A DNA stretch of 64,000 bases, taken from positions 3,100,001 through 3,164,000 of the forward strand of contig JAJGBQ010000003.1 of assembly GCA_022457065.1 (NCBI GenBank), in the 5' to 3' direction. The stretch is from Curvularia sp. ZM96. Lineage: Eukaryota; Ascomycota; Dothideomycetes; Pleosporales; Pleosporaceae. The stretch's first letter is position 1. Each line of letters starts with the position of its first letter. Of this stretch, positions 55,908 through 64,000 are shown piece by piece. The translations under genes were made by a program, and so were the position numbers. Below the pieces are notes generated by a model. The model saw only the letters and a program-made list of their open reading frames with translations, was not told where the DNA came from and did no database searches.

Positions 55908-56728
55908 GTAGCATTCCTGCGAGACATTTGGTCGGGAGATAACGATAGATGTTGCCCGCGGGGCCGACACCAAGACAGAAAGTAAACCGTAATGAATGCT
56001 CACCTCCAAGGGCTGTGATTACTTCATGACTTGCGCGCCCCAAGCTGAGGACCCTGTATGGGCAAGTAGCCCGATGGGACCGATGAAAGCGGCCGCCGAG
56101 GCCTCGAGACGGCCGGAGTCCCGTCCCCTGTGGTGAGCGTCGCGGCAGTTCCAGTCTTTGAAAGCAGAGATTCGCGGCTGCGGCTACGTGGGTCTAGCCG
56201 CCCTCCGATTTCTAAGATTCCATGCAAGACACCGCGACGTGCCGATGGCGTACATAGGCCGACTTTTTTTCTTCGCCTTGCCGTAACAAGCTTCTTTGGC
56301 CTGGCATCTGCTGCATCTGGAGACGAGGCTGCGTCTAATAATCCTGTTTACTTTTTCAACTGCACGAGTAGAATCTTGTTCGGCACAATTCGACATTGGC
56401 TAGGCTTAGTCTTTGTCCACGACTGAATAATCCATACCCCACTACGCCTCGGCTCGCCGTCATCGCCCAAAGCATTGCGGAGCCCCCGAAGCTACAAAAC
56501 CAGCGGCTCACTAATTGTGGCCTCTGCTGAGCCAACACTAGGGTTGCCCTTCCAGCGCCTTCTCCCTTGTCTTGTTGTTGTCACTTAAGACACCCACCCG
56601 TACGGCGCTACACACAGATCGCCATTCTTCAACCCCCATCCATCCCACCTTCATTCCGCACACGACCCACATCCACCACCAACTCTTGCACACTACACCA
56701 CACGCGAGCCCTCGCACACGCCGCCAAA
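55908..56728. other. Intergenic: TRM82 3' flank and thioredoxin reductase promoter
   Basis: About 820 bases. The frame of the downstream gene is open from 56531 without an ATG. No other gene, RNA or repeat is recognised. Confidence 0.4.
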
Positions 56729-56881
56729 GTGTTCGCATCAATCTTCCGAAGGGCCACCTCGCCTCGATCGCTATCGTTGTTCTCCGTGCCCATTGCTGCT
56801 GCTGCATCGCATAACCAGGGCGTGTCACCTGTAGCGGGGCTTTCAACTGCTTCAAGTTTTTCAAAAACACAAGCGCGGAAC
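56729..56881 (+). other. Open in-frame extension of thioredoxin reductase: mitochondrial-like presequence without ATG
   Basis: The frame of the reductase ATG (56882) stays open upstream to a stop at 56528-56530. Over this ~117-codon stretch there is no ATG and no Asp or Glu codon from 56567 on, while Arg, Ser and Ala are common. From a GTG at 56729 (GCCGCCAAAGTG, A at -3) the product would begin FASIFRRATSPRSLSLF, a strong mitochondrial presequence by composition. A near-cognate start, or an unseen upstream exon, could use it. Yeast keeps a separate mitochondrial enzyme, Trr2. Confidence 0.45.
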
Positions 56882-58162
56882 ATGCATTCAAAACTAGTCA
56901 GTAAGTCATGTCTGGATTTCCATGTTTGGAACAAGGACTAACATGTTTTAGTTATTGGGTGAGTTTGCGACTGGCTACGCCAACTTTTTCTTGTTCGAAT
57001 ACAATCTGACGTTTGCAGCTCTGGGCCGGCAGGCCACACCGCAGCCATCTATGCTGCACGAGCTGACCTGAACCGTAAGATATCTCCCTGAGCAATGCTA
57101 TTCAACGCTGACAGCGCGCAGCCGTCATGTACGAGGGTTTCATGGCTCTCGGCATCGCAGCCGGCGGTCAGTTGACCACCACGGACGAAGTCGAGAACTT
57201 CCCGGGTTTCCAAAAGATTGGCGGAGGGAAGCTCATGGTCAGTAACCATAGGAAAACGCGATACGCCAGCAATCACTAACAAGAAGCAGGAGCAAATGCG
57301 CGAGCAATCCGAAGCCTGCGGCACCGAAATCATTTCCCAGACCGTCGCCAAGGTTGACCTGAAGTCGCGTCCCTTCAAGTACTGGTTACACCCCATGGGC
57401 GATGACGAAGAAATTGAGGAGGAGGAACACACTGCTGATGCCATCATCGTCGCGACTGGTGCAAAGGCAAGGAGGTTAGATCTCAAGGGCGAGGACAAGT
57501 ACTGGGGCAACGGCGTGTCCGCATGCGCAGTATGCGACGGCTCCCTGCCCATGTTCCGCGACCAGCCCCTCGTCGTCATTGGAGGTGGCGACTCGGCTGT
57601 AGAGGAGGCATTGTACCTCACCAAGAAGGCTAAGAAGGTCACCGTTCTGGTCCGCCGAGATAAGCTACGAGCTAGCCGAACAAACGCCCGCCGATTGACA
57701 ACCCACCCGAAGATTGAGGTCATGTTCAACACCAGCGGTGTTGAGATCAAGGGCGAGGAGAAGCCCAACGGCCTCATGACACATCTGGTGGTCAAGAACA
57801 ACGTCACGGAGGAGCAACAGACGCTGGAGGCCAAGGGCTTGTTTTACGCCGTTGGACACGACCCTGCCACCGCGCTGTTCAAGGGACAACTTGACATGGA
57901 CGAGGACGGCTACCTTATCACCAAGCCTGGTGAGGGCCTTACCAGTGTTGAGGGTGTCTTTGCCGCTGGCGACGTCCAAGATAAGCGATACCGACAGGCC
58001 ATCACCAGTGCAGGATCCGGCTGCATTGCTGCCCTCGAGGCTGAGAAGTGGCTTGCCGAGCGTGACGACAGCGTCGGCAACGAGCTCGAGACTGAGAACC
58101 AGGCCGAGAAGTCGCAGACCAATGGTGTCGTTCCCGAGTACCGCTCCAACCCTCTTCTGTAA
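56882..58162 (+). CDS. TRR1: Thioredoxin reductase
   Basis: NADPH-dependent FAD enzyme that keeps thioredoxin reduced. Exons 56882-56900, 56952-56958, 57019-57074, 57122-57237 and 57290-58162 give 356 aa. Exon 2 is a microexon of only 7 bases (TTATTGG); it is needed to build VIIGSGPAGHTAA, the FAD-binding loop. The redox pair is in ACAVCDG, the NADPH-binding fold in VVIGGGDSAVEEA, and the C-terminal FAD motif in GVFAAGDVQDKRYRQA. The last ~35 residues after the family end (ETENQAEKSQTNGV) are a hydrophilic extension. The enzyme is the low-molecular-weight type, as in bacteria, plants and fungi. Confidence 0.96.
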
Positions 58163-58733
58163 ACAACTCGTCCAGCTCTTCTCTTGTCGCAAATTTCCAC
58201 TCTCTTTGGAACAATTTTCGGGCATACATTGAACCAGAAGGATTTGAGCGTTTACTACTTTTTTTGTTCTCTCTGCATAGCCGAAGGACACGGAGGATAA
58301 ACATGTCCTATATAGACCGCGGCAACACGATAGAAGGCCTATTTTGTTTCATGGTTATACTGATTCAGGTATAGCATATGGCATAGAATCTCGAGCCGTC
58401 AGTTTAGGGGGTTTTGATAGAAGAAACACTGGCAATGAAGGAATTTGAGATGGAATTTTGATTGGGTATCATATGTGCTTGATGTGAGGTGGGATTAACT
58501 TTTCCCTCTATAGCCTTTCCTCCGATTGATGATGGTCTGTTCCATTGTTGACACCAATCGTTACATGGTCGAGCATCGCATGATGTGCATTTGTGATGAA
58601 GCCCACATAGAGAAGCTCGACGAATGCCCAAGTTTTGCAACAGACCGTATCACCGCACTTTTAAAAGCACTTGGCGAGGCTGCTGGTTGAGGCGGATGGT
58701 GAGCGAGATATATGTCATCTAAGACGATGAGCA
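58163..58733. other. Intergenic, convergent 3' ends
   Basis: About 570 bases between TRR1 and the minus-strand 199-aa gene. AT-rich; nothing recognised. Confidence 0.5.
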
Positions 58734-59504
58734 TCAGCGCCCCAGGCCGCTAGCTTTGAGAAGGTTGAGCGCACTTTCAAAGGCCCTCACCACGCTGACA
58801 TCTGCACCGGATTAGCTGTTGTCGAATATTAAGAACCGCATTCAGAGCAGCTTACAGTGATTTCGCTTTTGCTCCAACGTATCTTCCGAGTGCTGGACAT
58901 AGGCCGTGCGCGTACAGAGTCTAAGGAGGGGAGTAAGCTTTAGTATATTGTTAGAAAGGCGCAGGATCGCACCTCGAGTATGTTCGATCCGTCTCATGCT
59001 CGTGTCCCGACTGCGCCCATGTGCGGAAGTACTAGACGAAAGAAAAAAAGCACATCAGCTGCTTTTCTGTTTGTGTGGGAAAGTAGAGAGTGTTACAAGC
59101 ATGAGATTCTCCCATTCCTCCATCAGCGCTGCTTCCTCGCCGTGGCAAACCTTCATGGCCTCGTGATACCGATGATGCAGGTCCTCCCAGTCGAAATCAT
59201 CGATTCTGTAAGCAGGGTCTGAATCGTCCTCGTCCGATTCTTCATTGCTGTTTTCACTGGCCTGGTCATCGGATGCATGGTGGCTTTCTTGGGTTGACGG
59301 CGGCCGTTCCGTCTCATCTGAATTTACACGTCTTAGTGCTGGTTGCGCATCTTGCGTTTGGTGCGGCTCAGACGCAGTTTCTGGCCCGTTGTCCATAGCA
59401 TCAGTGTTGGGTAAAAGGGTCCGCAGAGGGGGCGAGGAAGGTAGAGCCGGTAAAGTGTGACTTGGGGGAGATGATTCACATCCGGGCTCGGAGGTGCTGT
59501 TCAT
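58734..59504 (-). CDS. Conserved fungal protein of unknown function, 199 aa
   Basis: Four minus-strand exons: 59504-59097, 59031-58973, 58920-58856, 58801-58734. The first ~100 residues are disordered and Ser/Pro/acidic (DEDDSDPAY at the end). The rest is helical: FDWEDLHHRYHEAMKVC, EEAALMEEWENLML, YFRTWAQSGHEHETDRTYSR, then YVQHSEDTLEQKRNHYVSVV and RAFESALNLLKASG. These helices read continuously across three introns, which supports the exon calls. The FDWEDLHxRY pattern recurs in filamentous ascomycete proteins as far as I recall, without a named function. The charged helices suggest a coiled-coil partner of a larger complex; that is inference. Confidence 0.75.
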
Positions 59505-60016
59505 TCGCGATGCTGGCGGCGGCGGTCAGTGCTGTGGATTAGCAGAGCGATTGCAGCGCTGTTTGTTCCCGTCAACAGAGTACTTGACGCGTGGATATTG
59601 ATTTGATATCCATGAAAAAGGATTCAATCCTTTGTTCTCAGAGTTTGTTGGAAGATATGCTGTTCACGTTCACACCACGTGCCTAGCGCGATCCGTTTTG
59701 GTCAGTCGCGGCATGACGTTGGGAGGTGCGTCTGACTCGCGCCTCGCGCCGGTACCTAGATACCGCCTCAGTCACGCTGCCTTTCCTCTTCGCTCGCCCT
59801 CTTGTGCTCTCCTTATGTCCTCACCTACACACTACATAAACTCCACCCGTCGCATAACTTATACAATCACCAGGCACCTCACTGGCTGATCTCCATGGAT
59901 ACGTAGGCTCCAGTCAACCCCCGCGGCCAAACTCTCAACATGGTCTCGCTGTACCATCCAGTTCTACCACTCTACAAAATCTCTGGAGGCGATATCACCT
60001 AATCCACGTTTTCGCC
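59505..60016. promoter_or_regulatory. Divergent promoter region
   Basis: About 510 bases between the 199-aa gene and ATG14. CT/CCA-rich toward the ATG14 start. No definite motif. Confidence 0.4.
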
Positions 60017-61680
60017 ATGGAATGCGACATCTGCGGAAAAGCCGGCGGCCCCAGCCAGCCTTTCCACTGCATGACATGCGCCCGCGCATACCTCGAACAG
60101 CCCCGCATCGAGCTCGCAAGGACGCTGATAGACCGTGATGGCGTGGAGAAGCACGTCAAGGCAATCATTAACGGCTCGGAGGACCAGGCGATACAGCACG
60201 TTTCTCTCGTCGACTCCAAAGGAGGACTCCTGGTGGATAGGCAGGAATGCACGAACAATCTGAACTGGCAACGGACAAAATCAGAGACGGCGGAAATACA
60301 AGAGCGGGTGAAAGTCATCTCAGAACACGCTGGCAGGCTCCGGGAACAGATCGAGGCTACTCGAAAGCAACTTGAGGCGAAACGAGCAGCCAACGCGCAG
60401 CGGAAGTCGGACCTTTCGTCAGCTACATATGGCATTGAGTCGCGGCGGGCAAATGAGTTGGACAAGGTGCAGCAGAAGATCAAGAGGCTGGATTACAATG
60501 CGGACAAGATGCATCACGATACGATAGACTTGCGTATGCAGCTGTGTACAACTGCTGCCAAGCTTGCGGGTCTGAAGATGCAGCGGCGAAAGACAAGAGA
60601 TGGCAGTATCAAGGAGGTCTTCAACATAGGGCCCGGCTCGCGTCTACGGATACACGACCTCCGGGATATGAATGGTATGGCACCGCTTACTACTTGGTCT
60701 AACAATAAGCTGACTCTTGTGTAGATGTACCTCCAGATGGTCTGTCCGCCTCGCTGGCTGCTGTAGCCCAGCTACTCGTCCGTGTTGCGGCCTACCTAGG
60801 TATTCGTCTTCCAGCCGAGATTACGCTTCCTCATAGTGATTATCCACAACCCACCATCTTCAGCCCAGCATCCTCATACCAAGGAAAGAAGGTGCCTTTT
60901 CCCGGCTCTACACCCTCACACTCGTCAAATGCTAGCCCAGAAGCCTCTCGTACGCTCGAGGCGCGCATACACCTCCCTAAACCCCGTACTCTCTTCGTCG
61001 ATCGACCCTTGAGCCATCTCTCTGCCGAAGACCCCCCTGCCTACTCGTCATTTATTGAAGGCGTCTCCTTGCTGGCGTACAACGTAGCCTGGCTGTGTCG
61101 CACACAAGGCATGAAGGACAGCTTCAAGCAGTGGGAGGATACATGTTCAATGGGTCGGAACTTGTATAGACTACTGATTGCGCAAGAATCACATAATCCG
61201 CAGCGGCTAGAGAATCCATTCGATAAGGACATTACCACATCAAAGTCGTCTCGCTTTATTCTCCGCAAGACACCCGTAGGCTTTGGACAGCTTTCTCACG
61301 CAACATCGCATTCGTACCTGGGCATGGCAGAGAACGCAAACTACATTAGCGGATGGGGCTTGTCGCCTACAAAGGTAGTCGACGAGCTCAAGGCATTCTT
61401 ACTTGCTGAGCAGCAGGCTCAGGAGTGGGATGTTCTGAATCAGAAGGAATGGGAGGACATGGAGAACCTTATTGCCGAAGATCCGGTTCTTGTTGGCGAG
61501 AAGCGCCGTGGTAATACGGGTTTGGATGATGGGCGGAGCTACCTTACCTCCGCCACAACCAATAGAAGATCGTCGCCATTACGAAAGACAGATACTTCTG
61601 AAGGCGAGCAGGCTACGCGGAAAAAAGGCGTAAGCGGCTACGTAAAGCTTAAGAGCAGGCCGGGAGATAGCGCATACTAA
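60017..61680 (+). CDS. ATG14: Atg14-type subunit of the Vps34 PI3-kinase complex
   Basis: Directs the Vps34-Vps15-Vps30 lipid kinase to autophagosome formation sites. Exons 60017-60674 and 60725-61680 give 537 aa. The N-terminus has paired CxxC motifs (CDIC and CMTC, residues 3-6 and 18-21), characteristic of Atg14. A coiled coil spans about 90-185 (ISEHAGRLREQIEATRKQL and following). The conserved UVRAG/Atg14 fold follows, including DGLSASLAAVAQLLVRVAAYLG, SFIEGVSLLAYNVAWLCRTQG, and MGRNLYRLL. The C-terminal ~60 residues are basic and disordered. Vps38/UVRAG is the alternative in the same family; the N-terminal Cys pairs favour Atg14. Start context is good (G at -3, G at +4). Confidence 0.78.
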
Positions 61681-62549
61681 GAATTGTAGCGGTAAGATGG
61701 ACAGACACAAGTCTGTTGGAGGCGAGCCGTCAATAGCCAGATTAAACAACCAACCTGCAAACAAATGACATATCTGTACTACGAGTGCCCTCTGGTATTT
61801 CCAATAGCTCGTCCGAGCAAAAGCAACGTGGTGAGCTCGGTAACCGGTGCAGCAGATGTGTAATCCACAGCATGCCAAGGCCGTCGCAAGGCGGATCGCT
61901 ATGACACCATCCCCGCTTGCTCACGAAACCAACGCGCCCCTGCGCCGAGCCATATGACACCATTTGCAGCGGCCCGCATGGGGGCGTATGTGTGTGCCAA
62001 CGCCGGTCTGAATAATGCACCTGTTTGCTGAGAAATGCCAGCTCTTGCAACGGGCCGGTCCAAATTCTGTATATAAAGCATCGGCCAGGGAACATATTGA
62101 AAGTGGATTCTCTCCTCACTTTCTCATCATCCTCACAAAGAAATTTTGCTTGTTCGTGTCCGACAGAAATTTTCTGTTTTACATAAAAAAAAGTCCTCTT
62201 AACGCGCCCCCCTCTTCAATCAAGACTGATCGAAAGCGGTACCGCACAAATACGGCGTTTTTCGTGTTGCGCTAAGGGACGCATTTTGCTCCTCTCGGAA
62301 AACATATTTATTCGCCCATTCCTATATATATACTAGACGACACGATAATTATCGAGCGAGGGGCCTGACCGTTATCTTGGAAAAAGAGAGAGAAAGAAAA
62401 GAGCCTCCTCCCCTTGGTTCCACTTCTTCTTTTTCTTCCTTCTTACTTACCACTCGACTCCTCTGCTGAGACTTAAGTTTGTCTCTCGTACTTTCGCCAC
62501 TTTGGGTTCCCTTTTGCCGCAAAAAGAAGCATTTCGAGATTCGATAATC
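61681..62549. promoter_or_regulatory. Intergenic: CYS3 promoter and leader
   Basis: About 870 bases. Two TATA-like stretches occur (TATATAAAG at ~62069 and TATATATATACT at ~62323), and a CT-rich tract (62400-62470) precedes the start. No sulfur-response site was identified by eye. Confidence 0.45.
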
Positions 62550-63890
62550 ATGACGCTGTCTGAGCACCCCATCGATACCCCGCCTCGCCCGGCGTCGCCA
62601 GTCCACCGATTCGGAACTCTGGCTGTTCACGCTGGAAGCCCTCACGATCCGGTTACGGGCGCTGTAATTGAGCCGGTATGTCATCTTCTTCAGTCTTTTG
62701 TTGTAGGAAGATTTGGCTGACTGGGGGGTTTAGATTTCGCTGTCTACAACGTTTGCGCAGACCAGTGTTGGCCAGCCTGTTGGCGAGTACGAGTACTCGC
62801 GCTCCTCGAACCCCAACCGGTACGTTTTCTGGACGCTGGCTACCTGAATATACTGCTAACGCGAGGCTTCTACAGAGACAACTTTGAAAAGGCCGTTGCT
62901 GCGCTCGAGCACGCCCGCTATGCGCTCGCTTTCTCGTCTGGATCCGCCACGACGGCCAACATCCTGCAATCGCTCGCGGCAGGCTCGCACGTCGTGTCCG
63001 TATCCGATGTCTACGGCGGCACGCACCGCTACTTCACCAAAGTGGCCCTGACGCACGACGTCAAGGTAACCTTCAGCCCGAGCATCGAAGTCGACATTGC
63101 GGAGCTCATCCGCCCAAACACCAAGCTCATCTGGATCGAGTCGCCCTCGAACCCCACGCTGACGCTCGTCGACATCCGCAAAGTCTCTACCATCGCCCAC
63201 CAACACGGCATCATGGTCGTCGTCGACAACACCTTCATGAGCCCCTACGTACAGAACCCGCTCGACCACGGCGCCGACATTGTCGTGCACTCGGTAACAA
63301 AGTACATCAACGGCCACTCGGACGTGGTCATGGGCGCGGCGGCCTTCAACTCGACCCAACTCTACGAGCGCCTTTCTTTCCTCCAAAACGCCATTGGCGC
63401 CGTCCCCTCGGCCTTCGACTGCTGGCTCGCCCACCGGGGCCTCAAGACGCTGCACCTGCGCGCGCGAGAGGCAACCAAGAACGCTACCGGCGTAGCTACC
63501 GCCCTCGAGGCCTCTTCCCACGTCATCTCCGTCAACTACCCCGGCCTCAAGTCCCACCCTCAGCACGACATTGCCCTGAAACAACACCGCGATGGCATGG
63601 GCGGTGGTATGCTCTCCTTCCGCATCAAGGGCGGCCACGCAGCTGCCGAGCGCTTCTGCCAGGCCACCAAGATCTTCACCCTCGCCGAGTCGCTCGGCGG
63701 CGTCGAGTCGCTGGTCGAAGTCCCCAGTGCCATGACGCACGGCGGTATCCCCAAGGACCAACGTGAGGCAGCGGGCGTGTTTGACGATCTGGTCAGGATC
63801 AGCTGTGGTGTCGAGGACGAGGCGGATCTCGTAGCCGATGTGGTGCAGGCGCTTGAGAAGGCCGTGGTTGCGGCCAAGATCCAGAACTAA
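62550..63890 (+). CDS. CYS3: Cystathionine gamma-lyase
   Basis: PLP enzyme splitting cystathionine to cysteine, 2-oxobutyrate and ammonia in reverse transsulfuration. Exons 62550-62675, 62734-62819 and 62876-63890 give 408 aa. Landmarks: FGTLAVHAG at the N-terminus, ISLSTTFAQTS, YEYSRSSNPNR (phosphate contact), FSSGSATTANIL, WIESPSNPTLTLVDI, VVVDNTFMSPY and the PLP lysine (~213) in HSVTKYINGHSD. The C-terminal FTLAESLGGVESLVEVPSAMTHGG is typical of cystathionine gamma-lyase, with Glu in AESLGGVESL where gamma-synthases and other relatives differ. It follows ATG14 on the same strand, with no functional link seen. Confidence 0.94.
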
Positions 63891-63914
63891 GATTGACCTT
63901 ATCTTTTTTTAGCG

Positions 63915-63918
<4 letters not shown>

Positions 63919-63949
<31 letters not shown>
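63919..63949 (+). repeat. (AG)n microsatellite
   Basis: About 15 consecutive AG units lie 30 bases after the CYS3 stop, followed by imperfect AGAAAG. A simple polymorphic repeat in the 3' region. Confidence 0.95.
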
Positions 63950-63956
<7 letters not shown>

Positions 63957-64000
63957 AGAAATATCCACGGTCATTTACGACGTGGAGGATATGCATACAT

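Noticed and set aside
56567..56941. Reading the whole 5' extension of thioredoxin reductase from a TTG at 56567 as the protein
   Set aside because: TTG is a poor start in fungi and the first ~50 residues are Pro/Cys-rich. If an extended form exists, a start nearer 56729 is more likely.
62856..63761. 301-codon minus-strand frame opposite cystathionine gamma-lyase
   Set aside because: Antisense shadow of a GC-rich exon with clear PLP-enzyme motifs; no domain of its own.

Overview
The window is nuclear DNA of a filamentous ascomycete fungus. The genes carry short introns (mostly about 45 to 100 bases) with GT..AG ends and CTAAC-type branch sites, purine at -3 start contexts, and a single dispersed 5S rRNA gene. 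The gene set is fungal: type I myosin with an acidic tail, Ctr copper transporter, Sin3, TRM82, DUF3712 and a fumarate reductase-cytochrome b5 fusion. A dothideomycete of the Pleosporales type is my best guess from the protein flavour; this is inference. Coordinates given for genes span start to stop including introns; exon limits are in each entry.

Layout. 1-5 kb: the 3' end of a PPxY-containing protein, an unrecognised acidic protein, and cytosolic alanyl-tRNA synthetase with an upstream in-frame start. 5-13.4 kb: a Cdc1/Ted1-type phosphoesterase, fumarate reductase-cytochrome b5, a Ctr copper transporter and 3-hydroxyanthranilate dioxygenase. 13.4-23 kb: ORC3, a 5S rRNA gene, a GPATCH11-like splicing protein, a DUF3712 membrane protein, a small protein whose start codon appears to be made by splicing, and an OPA3-like protein. 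23-43 kb: polo-like kinase, myosin I, an intracellular GH3 beta-glucosidase and the Sin3 corepressor. 43-56 kb: a DsbA-fold protein, a zinc-finger ANCHR/ZFYVE19-like protein, the thiamine pyrophosphate carrier TPC1, a carnitine-pathway dioxygenase, a small secreted protein, a decayed gene, a GNAT acetyltransferase, ribosomal stalk protein P0 and TRM82. 56-64 kb: thioredoxin reductase, an unrecognised conserved small protein, Atg14 and cystathionine gamma-lyase.

This is mostly core housekeeping sequence. I see no secondary-metabolite cluster, transposon, CRISPR array or tRNA gene. The genes are functionally unrelated neighbours; the tightest arrangement is the head-to-head pair RPP0/TRM82 (210 bases).

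The strongest unexplained theme is hidden protein isoforms. Four enzymes (AlaRS, fumarate reductase, 3-hydroxyanthranilate dioxygenase, thioredoxin reductase) have open, in-frame 5' extensions that read as targeting sequences: three mitochondrial-like with no acidic residues, one ER signal-anchor-like. For thioredoxin reductase the extension has no ATG and would need a near-cognate start. Other odd points are a 7-base microexon, a start codon split by an intron, a first coding exon that is only ATG, and a stop-free 57-base intron inside Sin3 PAH2.
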